A stretch of 64,000 bases of DNA. Source: Effrenium voratum. Its lineage: Eukaryota; Sar; Dinophyceae; Suessiales; Symbiodiniaceae. Numbering within the stretch: the stretch's first letter is position 1; the number at the start of each line of letters is the position of its first letter. The position numbers and the translations under genes were made by a program. The DNA lies in the NCBI GenBank assembly GCA_963377175.1, contig CAUJNA010003294.1, forward strand, positions 1,355,001-1,419,000, given 5' to 3'. Shown one piece after another: positions 48,260-59,717 of this stretch. Below the pieces are notes generated by a model, which saw only the letters and a program-made list of their open reading frames with translations, was not told where the DNA came from and made no database searches.

Positions 48260-49490
48260 GCTTGCTTTTACAAAGCCGGTTGGGGGGTGGAGTGTCATGG
48301 GCACCAGGGCGCCAATTGTTGAACAATGGTCCGAGACTTGTTTGCAACTCATTCACAACTGTAGAGAATGGGTATTGGTTTAGCAGCATTGAGCATTGAG
48401 TCACATTAAGTCAGCAGTTGCAACCAATGTCCGAGAAACTGCTTAGGCCACTGCCCTAACAATTGGTGTGGACACAATTCTTTGTTTTATCGTTTCATTT
48501 AAGCATTCCGACCACCCGCCCCTCTAAGAACATCCAGCAAACAGCTTCCAAGCAAAGCAGCGAGAAACACACGCACACTACGGCCGGTCGGACTCGAAAC
48601 GCCATGCAAACAACACTCATGCCAAGTCCTTTTCCGCACGGTCTATAGTTCTCTTCAGCTCGGGGTCGACCTCCTTAAAGGATTTAGCGCCCGAGGGCAA
48701 AGGCATGGCTGAGCCCCTGGCTGAAACCTAGAGCTTCAGCCAGCCGAAAAAGGTGCTGCGCTCGGAGTGGAGCGAAGTGACTTACCACTTTGCACTTGGA
48801 ATGATTGGCATGCTCACTCTGCAAGTCATGGTCAGTTTGCGTGGGGAAAACAAATCACACGCCATGAACCGTTCCATTCCACACTGTTCCTGACAAACTC
48901 GCACTAGGCTTTCAGGAGCTTGGGCAACGGCTGCGCGCGCACTGGCTGCACCTTGCCGCTCGCTGCGTTGCTGATTGCCCCGTCTTTTCCTTGAGCTTGG
49001 ATTGAGGTGTTTTGCCGAGTTCCAGCCCTGCGTTCGCCGCCTTGCATGCCCCCCAAGAGGTGCCAGCAGATGCAAAACAAAGGGTAGCCTCCCACGCCGC
49101 AGCAAACCAAAGCTGCCAGGGCCCATGATCAACCAAGCCAGCATGCGAAGAAAGGCCTTGCGCACTAGGCCAAGGCCGGCGGAAAACCTTCAAGCATGCT
49201 CCAAGTGCAGGTTGGCCTCAGCCAGCACCTTGAAGCCACGGGTGGGAAGCCGACACCTGCACTTGGCACTGAGCGCCTGGTCTGTCTCAGGTGGAGGAAC
49301 ACACAAAGGCTTGAAGCATGCTGGCTCAGCAAAGGGTACCGAAAGTGTGGAATTCGGCGAGGGGATAGCAACACATCAAAGCTCAAGTGGGTTGTAGGCA
49401 GGAGCCAAGAGCAATGACAGAAGCACTGCAACAAAATCTTCTTCCGACAGGCCTATTTCCAAACTGGCGCGTGGCAAAAGCGGGAGACTG
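48260..49490. other. No gene chosen
   Basis: Minus frames at 48782-49193 are open in more than one phase. No domain seen and no joins possible. Confidence 0.3.
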
Positions 49491-49965
49491 GGCCAGGGCT
49501 ATGCCTGGGGTAAAGCGTGGCGGCCAAGCCCATCCTCCCTGCTGGCGGTCTCGCGGTGGATGGGCCTCGGCTCTCTGGTACGGCTAAGTAGCTGTGGGAT
49601 TTTGAGGCCTGGGGCCAAACCACTTCTTGGCCTTCGGTTGCTGAAGTTCGGTCGATGTGCTGGGCTTCCAACACAAACATTTACTTGACTCACTTGCCTC
49701 CTCAATGCCCGCTTCGTTGCTGCTGCGCTGTTGGCGAGAATCCCAAGGGATAACGCATGGGGGGATATTCAACAGACTGGGCCCAAGTGCGTCATGCTTA
49801 GTTGGCTTAGTTCAATAGACTTGCAAACAGGCCTCTGCGCCAAATACCGCATTGGGCACCCCACAGGCGGTCACACCGCTGTGGGACGTGCTTCTTCGGA
49901 GCGGCCTCAGAGAGCTTGCGGCGGGCTCGGAGCCAAGCCTTCCAAAATGCAAAAGAGGCCAAAGC

Positions 49966-50429
49966 TAACATCTCCAAAGTCAACCATTTCTAAGCCTCCG
50001 TCCTGCAGCTTCTTCCACCAGTCACTGTTGCGATCCCGCTCCAAAGCACGCTCGACGGCCGCCTGGCGGCAGCATGCGAATTGAGACTTTCCACCAAAGC
50101 CTCGCAACAACTCACAACCCACAGCTGCGCCAAAAGCACGCTCGCCCGCCCCGTGCTATGGTGAGGTGCACCTCTGCTTCTGCTCGAAAGGCCGCTTCCT
50201 CCTCATCCGGCCTGGTGATTGGAACTGAGGTCGGCTCAAACTCAATAAGTAAACACCATCCCTCTCTGTGCCGGCCCGCAAACGACAGCAGTTGTTGGCT
50301 AATGTGCGGCTCTTCCTGACCAACTAGCTGGTTGCGCAAAAAGAACAAGCCCCCAAAGAACAAAGTTGTTGCAGCTGCAAGAAAGGCCAAACTTGCAAAC
50401 CGAAGCTCTCTTTTGTGTCTAGCTCGCAT
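49966..50429 (-). CDS. Signal-anchored membrane protein, first two exons
   Basis: Exon 1 (50429-50157, 91 codons) starts at an ATG just after GCTGAG, a possible splice-leader acceptor. It reads MRARHKRELRFAS followed by a hydrophobic run (LAFLAAATTLFFGGLFFL) and ends with EEEAAFRAEAEVHLTI at ATA|GCACGG. It joins in phase 0 to exon 2 (50062-49966) after CCGCCAG|GCGGCC, reading AAVERALERDRNSDWWKKLQ. The intron is GC-AG. A basic N-terminus plus one helix suggests a type II membrane protein with its main part in the lumen, as in Golgi enzymes, but no catalytic domain is visible. Exon-like pieces further left, near 49873-49906 and 49500-49770, may continue it. Confidence 0.6.
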
Positions 50430-50849
50430 GCCTCAGCAAAGATCCATTGTGCAGAAGTAATTACTCCCCCGCAAAAAGCGACTTGGAACATGTCAATTGA
50501 CTAAGCCCTGGTTGAGGAAGGCTAGGTGGCCTCACAATGCCTTGTCCGTGTTCGAAATCAATTCGTTTTCCCGGGGCTGAATTTCCAAAGTGCGAACGCA
50601 AAGGCGACGAACAAGACAAGGAAGGCCTCTTTAAACGCCTAGCCGCCCAAACAATTTGAGCCTTTAGGTCTCTCAAGGCCAACATGCTCGGAGCACCAGT
50701 GCAGAACTTGGTCCGGAACCTTCACGGCGCTTCTTCCCCCAAACTGGTTCAACATGTAATACGTACTAGTAGGGCTCATAAAGCACCGTGAGGTTTTGCT
50801 GTGCACTTTGTGGCAGTTTGACTTTCCTTCTTATCGTTTTGTCAGGTCT

Positions 50850-51250
50850 ATCAGAATTGGCAAGTACAAGTCTAGCGCAAGAAAGCACACGCCCTTTAGC
50901 AGCTCCAAGCTCACAAAACTCAATCAATCAGTGCAAGCGAGCACGAAGTGCGCCTCAGCACCTCCGGTTCAAAAATCGCAACTTTTCAGCGACAACTTTG
51001 ACATCCCCCCCTCTCGTGCCATCTGTGCGTTCGCATCCGAGCAGTGGGACAGCTCAAACATCGCAATCAGCTCAAACATCGCAACGTTTTCGTAGACATG
51101 CGCGGCGAGAAGTTCACTCCTCCAGCTCAAGCAAAATACTGCAATTTTCGGTGGTACCAAGCGTTGTTGAATTCTTACCTCTTTTTGCTTTGCCAGCTTG
51201 GGAACTTGCACATTCAGTAGTTGCGCCTGCAAGTAAGCTTCGAAACAATG
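50850..51250. repeat. Diverged repeat family (TCGCAACTTTTCAG / AGTGCACCTTGGAAGCTC)
   Basis: The words AAATCGCAACTTTTCAGCG, AAGTGCGCCTCAGCACCTC and AGTTCACTCCTCCAGCTC recur about every 55-60 bp. Further copies lie at 52090-52190 and 53290-53570. Plus frames here share the periodicity. Confidence 0.55.
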
Positions 51251-51259
51251 GTTGTTGAC

Positions 51260-52500
51260 GCGTGGCGCGGCAGCGCGGGAGCCCAGCCTCAGCTGCTGAG
51301 CAACCGGCCTGGAAGCGCAATTCGCGCAGGTGCGGGAGTGCATGAAATGCCACCCTGGTCGTGCCCCTTTGGACACGATTACGTGGTAGAATGTGAATTT
51401 CAGTTTTCAAACGCGTGTCAACAAATGCTTAGCAGCCCTGACCGCCAGCAAACCAACAACACGGAGCCCAACTGAACACATCCACAACTTGGGGCATCGA
51501 GGGGATATGGCTGAAGGGACCCTGACGAACAAGCATCCCATTGGTCAGTCGCATTCTGCTACAGGCCTCTGCAGCTCTGCTGGCCTGAGGCTGAGGGGTA
51601 CTGGCACGGCCAAGCAAAAGACAAACTCGGCAGGGCAGGTCACAGGTTTCTAGAGATCTGGGTCCAGCAACGAGTGCAGCTGAATCCCGCAAGTAATAGA
51701 AAACTCGGATCTGGCCATACAAGACTCTATGTTTCAGGGAAAACTGCCGTGAGAATGGAGCCTGCCTCTGCGATCTGCTCGGCTGGGAGGATGTTGAAAC
51801 CATTGACTCCCTGGACGCCTTACTCTGGGGTTGCCATAGGTGCTGCTGCAAAGCAGCGGCAATTTGGGCAGTTTCTTCTCGGTGTGCTCGGGGGTTACAC
51901 ACTGCACACACGCCTACGTGAGCGTCTATGCAAAGCCTCCGCGACTGCAAGGGGCCTACGCGCGTGCGCGTCTTCCTTGCCTACGCGGATGCCTACGCAA
52001 GCCGCTTGCCCGCTGCTTTGCTGCCTCGAGCTTTGCAACCCTGCCGAGTCATTCATTGCCCGCTTGCGGCTTGTGAGTTGTTTAACTGTGATACGCAACA
52101 TGCAGTTTGACAGCTCCAGCTCCAAAATTGCACCTTCTTCAGTACAAGTGAAGTACTCGAGGTGCACCCTTTGGCAGCTGCAGACTGAAACGGGAAACGC
52201 AACAAGAGCAGTGGCAGTAGCTCAGCCTACCCGGAGCCTACGCAGAGCCTACACAAATGGAGCCATTCTGCTTGGAAAAATCCAGGCTTCTGAGCGATAG
52301 GAGCTTACTGGCTACCACGTAGCTGTCATCCCAGGCTTGATTACGCGCCCGTGTGCAGGGAAAAACAATGATGCACGCGAAATGCCTTCTCGAGCCTACG
52401 CCCCCCCACCACTAAGGAAGGCCAACGCACTGCTGCCACGGTTCAAGTTCTGTGGTGTCATGAAAAATATGATACACGGTCCCTGGCCCACCCTCTTCCA
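51260..52500. other. No gene accepted
   Basis: The plus frame 51674-52300 (208 codons) and minus frame 51429-51950 (173 codons) overlap. CCTACGC words recur near 51910-52010 and 52230-52250, suggesting repeat DNA. One copy of the repeat seen at 50850 lies at 52090-52190. Confidence 0.3.
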
Positions 52501-52504
52501 ACAC

Positions 52505-52808
52505 TGGTGCAATCACAGCTGCATCAAGCGGACGCGTCAGGCCAAGGCCCCTGCTTTTGCCTCTGGTTGTGCTGCAGGCATCTGAGAATGGCCCGCCTCA
52601 GCAAGCAAAGAATTGATGGTTGGCCAACGCTGAATGCGGCCTGAATTTGGTGGCCTTCCACATTGCAGCCTTCATTTTGCGAACCTGCACTTGTCGCCGA
52701 CGCCTGCCCTTCGACCAAAAAATCTCAATTTGCACAAAGCTGACGCTTGTGGTCGGCCTGCGCCGCCTTCACCGGCCCTATTTAAAACCAAGCAAGGCAT
52801 GGCGAGGT
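52505..52808. repeat. Dispersed repeat, about 300 bp, copy 1
   Basis: Closely matches 60921-61244: TGGTGCAATCACAGCTGC, GCAGGCATCTGAGAA, GCCCGCCTCAGCAAGCAAAG, GGTGGCCTTCCACA and TGCGCCGCCTTC are shared in the same order. The other copy has about 20 extra bases in the middle. No conserved open frame. Confidence 0.85.
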
Positions 52809-53289
52809 ATCCTTCATCATTCCTTTTCAGAATTGCCGGCCATTTGCAATCTGACTTTTTCCACAGAAGGCAGCGAATCATACACTCCACACAGAACACT
52901 GACGAAGTTCGTGTGCCAGGCTAGAGGTGTAGCTCGCGTCAACCAGCAACTTCTGAAAGCACATGGGTCCGTGCAGCGCCGCTATGGCGCCCAGGCCCCG
53001 TGATGAAGCTCAATCGCAATGTGCTGGGACTTCTCAAGGGATGTGAAGCCCAACTTCCAGCCAGCGGGCTTGAACACAATGTCGTTTGCGCGCGCGACGA
53101 GGGGCTTCCCCTGCCTCGCGGTTTGGGGGGCAACAAAAAGACGGTGGACAACCTTTGCAACCTTATGCGTTGGTATCGCTTAGTATCGTTTCTGTTCAGG
53201 TGTATCGGTTTGCAGTCTGTTGGCACTTCTGCAGCTCAAGCTGGAAAGGCGAGCCCGGCCCACAAAGTACACAGCGGCAGCTCATGCAC

Positions 53290-53575
53290 CACTTCCGCTC
53301 GGCAATCGCAACATGCCAGTACAAGTGTAGCACAAGAAGTACACTTCTGCATCTCCGGATGAAGTCACAACTTTTAGGTACAAAGGCACCGCACTAAGCC
53401 ACATCGAAAGCTGCAACTTTTCAGTGCCATTGCGCACCAAGTGCACTCTGGAAGCTTTAGCTGGGAAATCGCAACGGTTCGGTAACCTAGCGCACAAGTG
53501 CATCTTGGAAGCTCTATAGCTCAAAATGCAATACGTAAAGTACACTTTGGCAGCCTCAGGGGGACTTGGTTGGAT
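53290..53575. repeat. Diverged tandem repeat, about 57-bp unit
   Basis: CAAGTGCACTCTGGAAGCTT, CAAGTGCATCTTGGAAGCTC and AAGTACACTTTGGCAGCCTC lie about 57 bp apart, each next to AAATCGCAAC or AAAATGCAA. Same family as 50850-51250. Confidence 0.65.
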
Positions 53576-53889
53576 TTGGCATGGCGGCCAATGAGTTGGC
53601 TATCGGTTTGGTTATCGCTTCGGGCCCTGCGCATGTCTGACTCCGGAATCTTAGTTTGCGACAACAACTGCAGGCCTGATTTGTCTTCATGGCTACCACG
53701 GTATCCTTTTTTTTTCCGCAATAAGTCACGGGATGGGCCGCTAAAAAAGGCCAAATTTTGTGACCCATTTGCGCTTTGTGCGGGGCACGAACTGCGATGA
53801 ACTGCCCATTTTATTTCACGCATGGGGTTTGTCCCCTGCAGCCGGAGCCAGGGATGAGTCAGCTTGGGACATGCCCTATTCTTCAGGCA

Positions 53890-54560
53890 CAGCGCTGTTT
53901 GCAACGTTGGCGTTGGAAAGCTTCAGCTTCGTAGTCCGAGGCAAAATCAGCAAGCATCCCCAGAACGCATGTTTCCCAAAACCTTCCCGCCAAGATACGT
54001 GTCAACAAATCCAGGCCCGTCAAGCTGAAGTGCACCGGATTGCCTGGCTGGGTACTCTCTGATACCACCCGCCACCCGCCCAGAGCAGCGGCTTGCGTTG
54101 CACGCGTGCGCGACCCACACAAAGAAAACGGGAAGCAGCTGTGAGGAAAGATACCAGCACTCAAATACAAACTGGCCAGCGCGATCAACTGAGGCATTGG
54201 CACAATCAGAATCACTTCGTGTGTGTCCCGATGAGACTCCAGCACCTCGCCCTTGTCAAAAATGGCGGTGTGAAGCTCCATGCCACTTGGTCCATGTTTA
54301 GGACTGCACGTGCGGCCGCCTCGTGATCTTGCCAGCTGTTTAATGAGCCACGAAGCAACGTTGGGCATCCATTTTTTTACGTCAACCATGCAATTGACTG
54401 CTGGGGCAGCCCTGAAGATCTCTGAAGCACGTCCTTGTCAAGCCCTAAAATTGTGGACAAAGGACAGCGGGCGACGGGCCCCTGGTTTGGGTGTAGAGCG
54501 GGACGGGACAATCTTACTCAATGATCCCATCTGGGCGGAGAGTTGGAACTTGTCCCACCG
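53890..54560 (-). CDS. Probable coding region with an in-frame TGA
   Basis: After TTTTTCAG at 54561 the minus frame reads RWDKFQLSAQMGSLSKIVPS and PGARRPLSFVHNFRA, meets TGA (54437-54435), and continues in the same frame as VNCMVDVKKWMPNVASWLIK, LHTAIFDKGEVLES and TGLDLLTRILAGRFWET. Either the TGA is a true stop and the next part another exon, or the gene is broken, or a very short intron removes it. Family not recognised. Confidence 0.4.
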
Positions 54561-54849
54561 CTGAAAAACAAAAACAGCACTGCTTCCATGAAGGGAAGCA
54601 AACGAGAAGGTCAAAATGTATAAATGGCGAATGCCTGGTGAGCGCAAAATGATTATGTTGTAAATATCCTGCAAGTAGCAGCAATCAAGGCGAGGGTTTT
54701 GCGTGATCGCGATTGGGACGGTCCTTGCTATCAAAACGAAGCTTTAGGCCGTGATGATTGCGGGTGGATGGGTTGTTTGAAGAGACAAAGGCAAACGACA
54801 AGGAACAGCGCCCCCCCCCCCCCCGGTTGAATTCGGCTGCTTCAGCAAC

Positions 54850-55125
54850 ACTCGGCAGGACATAGGTTTCGCCGAGCTGCAGAAATGCGTTTTGAAAGAA
54901 GCGCCCGCGTTCCTGTACTGCTTCTGGTCCAAGCGCAAGTGGAGGAGCGACTGCTTGTAGTCCGTGTAAGGCTTACACTGCTCACCCCGCCGAAGTCCAA
55001 TGCATTTTTGAAAATCCTCCGGGGTGTGCTCCGAGTAGCACTGGCGCAGCTCTTCCCTCGACTTATTCTTGTGCATGAACCAGCCTGAGCTTCGGCAAAT
55101 GTCAAACCCAAAGGCGATTTTTGTG
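54850..55125 (-). CDS. Probable exon, Cys-containing unknown protein
   Basis: The minus frame reads TKIAFGFDICRSSGWFMHKN, KSREELRQCYSEHTPEDFQK, CIGLRRGEQCKPYTDYKQSL and LHLRLDQKQYRNA. Spaced cysteines, aromatic residues and lack of low complexity make this one of the most convincing unassigned exons. The frame stays open to about 54850 before a poly-C run (54810-54824). It probably belongs to the same gene as 53890-54560. I cannot name the family. Confidence 0.55.
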
Positions 55126-55129
55126 TCAG

Positions 55130-56750
55130 AAGCCGGGCCTGGCGGTCACAACTTTAGCTTCCGACATACTGTCACACGGCGGCTGGCTTGAACCTCCCTT
55201 CCTCCCTGCCCCAACTGCCAGGCAACTGATGGAATAGAAGCCACAACTTCCATCAGCTGGAAAATCTCCCGGCATAACCTTGCGCTTTGAACGGCCGAAA
55301 ACTTGCAGAACTCACGTCACATCTGGACTTCGCGCTGAGGAACTGCGTCGTCCTGGCTCCCATTGAGCTGCTTCGCAATCCCGCCCGGCTCGCTCCACCT
55401 TAGCCGTTCGCGTCACAATGTGAACTTTCAGCCGCGCTCGGCTGGGGTGATTCTTTTTGGGGACTCTACCAAAAAAGCGACGATAGAGCAGCGCTATTCT
55501 CGATTAGCTTGCCAAGCCCAGCCAGGGCTGGATAAGAAAGGTGGGAAATCAATGAAGCTGACCGGAAGGTTATTGAAGGCCACCACCATGTGAACAATTG
55601 AATTTTGCTATCACTTGTGACTTGCTTGTGTGTGTGTGCTGGAAAGTATGCATACTGCAATCGACGCAACCGTCGTACGAAACAAGAAGCAACAAGTGCA
55701 TACAGGCCACTTTGGGAAACAATGCCTTACTGGAAAGTTATCCACTCGAAGCTTGCTCATGCCAAGGAATGCCGGCCGGGTATAGTTTGCAATGTCGCTT
55801 CTTGCAACATGGAAAGCCGGTTTTTCGCGTGTTGGCGGTTTTCCCTGTCAGCGGGGGCTGTCTGCGCTTCGAGCGCCGGCAAGCGCAACGCAGAAACACG
55901 CAACTTCCCACGTCGAACTCCGCAAAATGTGCGCAGGGCCGCGGGCCGCAGAAAACATGACTCTTTTTCCTTCAGGGTTTTCCACGCCGACATGCGCGCA
56001 CAAACGTGACCCGCGAAGAGGGTGTTTTGCAGGCCGGGGTCAGTCCCGGAGCGCCAAATCTACATTCCTCTGCGCAATCTCTTTGCGCAGGTTCTCCAAG
56101 ACATTCCACTGCAATGTCTCCACACAATCCCTCTAATGACAGTAGCCTTCCCTATGACACGTTTCTGCGCAATCTCTCAAACCATTTTTCCGGAAGGACG
56201 TTCTCTATACTTGGGAGAAGAAATCGTCTTGAGAAGCTACCGCACGCCCGGGGCCCACGGAAAGCGCTAAAAATCACCCCACTTTGGGCCGTTTGAAACT
56301 TGGCTTGAGCCCAAAATTTCAGAATCTCAACGGCAAGCGGCGTGGTGGTGAGGGGGGAAGCCTTGAGCTCAGCACCTCGGCTCCTGCTGCAACGTTGTGT
56401 GTGGCCCTCATCTCCATTCATCCGGCTGAAGTGGATGTCTCCTGAATTCCAGGCCCAAAATACCTTCTGCAAAATAAACTCAGAAACCAGTCCTGCCCCT
56501 TCGAAAACACCAGGTCGAAAAACACCTTTGCAAGTCTTAAGCGCCAAAACCCCCAGCGTGGTAGAATTGTATTTAAAATGCCTCGGCCTGGGCCGGGAGG
56601 CGGTCAGACCCCATTGCCCAGAGACCAGGTGAAGTTTTCGGGTCACATCCCCCCTAGAAACCGGTCCAATCCTCGAAACTGGGCAAACTGACATAACCAA
56701 ATTGTTCCAGCCCAATTCTATGGCTCGGCATCCCGTCCACTGCCCTTCTC
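55130..56750. other. No gene accepted
   Basis: A 187-codon minus frame (56152-56715) and plus frames near 55600-56290 overlap. No domain recognised. The words GCGCAATCTCT and CGCAATCTCT recur at 56075 and 56167. Confidence 0.3.
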
Positions 56751-56978
56751 TAGCTCTCAGACTTCGCCTCTAGCCCCTGAAACGCGCGAACATGCACCCA
56801 CCATCTTGGGAACCAGCCCACCCTCAAACAAACACAACACTTCAAGGCAAACCTCAAAGCCAGCCAAAAGCACACTCGCCGAGGCGGGCAACGCGAAGCG
56901 TTTACAAAAAACGCAGCCCGAACCTTTACCCACACCCTCCTGCACCTGCGTGCGCGCACAAACGAACCACGCACATGT

Positions 56979-57278
56979 GCACACACACAAACACACAAAC
57001 ACAAACACACACACACAAACACAATTACAAACAGAAACGCAAACAGAAACACAAACACAAACACACACACACAGACACACACACACAGACACACACACAC
57101 ACACAGACACAGACACACAGACACAGACACAGACACACAGACACGCAGACAGACACACAGACAGACACACAGACAGACACACAGACAGACACACAGACAC
57201 ACAGACACACAGACACACAGACACACAGACACACAGACGCACAGACACACAGACACACAGACACACACACACACAGAC

Positions 57279-57317
<39 letters not shown>
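56979..57317. repeat. (CA)n/(CAGA)n, then (AT)n, then (GT)n
   Basis: About 300 bp of CA with regular CAGA units, followed by an AT run (57280-57300) and a GT run (57301-57317). CA before and GT after the AT core make a large potential hairpin. Thr-His and Val-Cys frames are artefacts. Confidence 0.97.
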
Positions 57318-57504
57318 CACGCAGACCCACCAGATTGGCGGGAACAGCGTTGCGGCGGGGTGAAGACTCCGGGACCTCAATGTTATCTTTATTAGTGCTT
57401 GGTTTTGCTGGAAACGCGGCGCATGGGATCACTGGATGCAGCTACGGGGGCTCACGCCCTCGCGAACAAGCTGCGAGCCCTCTGTCTGACAGTTCTGTCA
57501 CCCA

Positions 57505-59157
57505 CTGCCCGGACATCCTGGCTCCAGCTGGAGCATCTGCGGCAGCGAGTGGTTATCATGGGCTTTGATGATTTGAAGACCTCCGTGCACCACATACACC
57601 AACTCCGAGTTCTCATGAGAGTGCATCTTGTGCGGAAGGCTGTTTTTCTCGCCCTCGTCATAGTGAATCATCACGTGCCCGTTGCAAGTTTGGCCCAACA
57701 TCACCTCCCAAAGCTTGCGCCCTTTTCGAAAGGGGAACAGCCGCGGCTGCCTCATATAGCTCAGAAAGCTGGCAGGTTCATCGTTTGCAGCGGGCACGCC
57801 AGCTCGGTGTCGCCAGTCAAAGAGGTAGCCGGCAACTGGTGTGTCACTCTTGTAGTCCTCGTAGTATGTGATCTCGTTGTTATATGGCATTATGCCTGAA
57901 ACAGCGCAGTGCAATTGCATTTTTTAGTGGGATGCCTGGTGACATTTGTTAAGACAAATGCATTTCGGGAAGCTGCTGAGCCCTGGGCTGAACTTGCTCT
58001 TCTCGACGTGCCAAAGGCTAGTCTCATGCTGTCCTCCCCCGGCCCCAGAGAGCAAGTTCATGTCCGACCACTCACTCACAGGACCATCGGCGGCATCCCT
58101 GACACTCACAAAGTTGTTCGTGTAGGCTTCATCGCCTGAGAATGGGCCAGGGGCGCCAGATCAGGAAACTCAAGCATGTTACAGAATGTTGAATACAAAG
58201 AACCACGAAGCTCAAGCAGCAGACCCCCCCCCAGCCTTGCGCCGTGCCACTTACCATCATGGTAATTGGCATTACGGGGCTGTTCTCGGCTCTGTCTGCA
58301 GCATGTGGAGCTCGTATTTGGCAACTTGGAGTGGCGTATTGCAGGAGAAATACCCGCCTCTCTCCGGACTCATTCTTTGGGAAGACCGTCCCATGCCAAG
58401 CCCGGCCATGAAACAAAACAAAATCCTGGTCTGCCATGTGCAAGCATTTCGCTTCAGCGCTCACTTTCAACTCCTTGCTGACTTCGCTGGCAAGCTCAAT
58501 GCCCATGATGGAGAAATTGCGCGCACCAAAGTCATGCTCTGTGTCTTTTGTCATGAAAGGCCGCAAGCCCTTCGTCAGCAAGCCAGTACCCATCTGATGC
58601 GAATGTGTCACCACCTCGCGGGTGCAAAACTTACAAGAAAGCTGTGCCATGTTGCCATGCTTTAGCATTCATACGCACAAACAAGCCCAAAAGCTCCAAA
58701 TAGCTGTTTGGCACTGGCTGCCTGCAAGCCATTGTCGTTGGTGAAGCCACCGAGCGCCAAATAGACCGTGGCAGTCTGGTTGCACCCTGCTGATTCAGAA
58801 TCAGAATGCCACCAGTGTACATCCCCAGCATGTCGTGAAAGAACTTCCGCGCCGTAGAACATGACATTCGGTCCCAAGAGGTCTGTCACTACTGACAGGA
58901 TCTCCGGATGACTGGCCAGCTCCAGCACACGTGGTTCATATGCCCAACTTGAACGGACCCACCAAGCTCCAGGATGGTATTCTGCTCTTCCCAGCGCCCA
59001 AGGATCTTCGGACCTGCGTGCCTTCAAATCTGCTTGCTGGACCTTCTGACGCCTCCTTATCAACTCCTCGAAATCCGCGGCTGCGCTCAAGGCTAGCTGG
59101 TGCAACTCGGAGGTGCCTGGGAAGGGTCCTGCTACACCCATGTCGATGAACCCGGAC
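57505..59157 (-). CDS. PhyH-like dioxygenase fused to a cupin domain
   Basis: Four exons join in frame: 59157-58722, 58614-58248, 58135-57962 and 57895-about 57505; all three introns are GC-AG and 66 to 112 bp long. The first two encode a phytanoyl-CoA dioxygenase-like fold (Fe(II)/2-oxoglutarate): HWWHSDSE holds the HxD metal pair, FHGRAWHGT the distal His, and GERRVFLLQYA the Arg expected to bind 2-oxoglutarate. The last exon has cupin motif 1, PHKMHSHENSELVYVVHGG (HxH, then Glu, then Gly), followed by LQLEPG. The second cupin motif should lie in a further exon that I could not find before the microsatellite at 57317. A coding exon upstream near 59250-59310 is likely. The domains are sure; substrate unknown. 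Two genes read as one is unlikely because the phases agree. Confidence 0.87.
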
Positions 59158-59717
59158 CTGGAGTGCATGCTCAGCCGATAGCAATCCGCAAGAACAACAC
59201 CTAAAGCCTGTAGCAATGCCCCGACAAGCCGTGCACACTACACAAATGTATGCCAACTTGCCTGGCACGAGATGGGGCAGCAGCTTCTGGTGGACGATTC
59301 TCCGTCTTGACCTGTAGCAATCCAGCATCATCCTCAGCGCTGCGCGTGGGACTCCATGTTCTGTTTGACACCTTACGATGGTTCAAAAATATGTGCCTTA
59401 TCATGTCAGCTTAGAAAGGGGAGCCTACGGGCCTTGCAAAGTTTGCCCCAGAAATGGCGCAGTGCTTCAGCTAATGGCGTCCAAACATTTTTTGAGCAAA
59501 GGAAAAGCAGGGGATCCTGGCAGCTGAACGCGAAAGTCTCTGAAGAAAAAAACTGCAATTGTTGACCCTGCAGCATGCAAACTCGAAGCCCTCCCATTGG
59601 TTTCTCATTGCATTGGTTCAAATGTCCACGCCGCCGCCAAAGGTCCTAACATGTTAAGGATGATGATTCGGCAGATTGATATTGCTGAAGCTTGCGAAGC
59701 CAATGGTTTAGTGCTGT

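Noticed and set aside
56757..57380. Cys-Val-Ser repeat protein or Thr-His-Gln repeat protein
   Set aside because: Pure translation of the CA/CAGA microsatellite in several frames on both strands.
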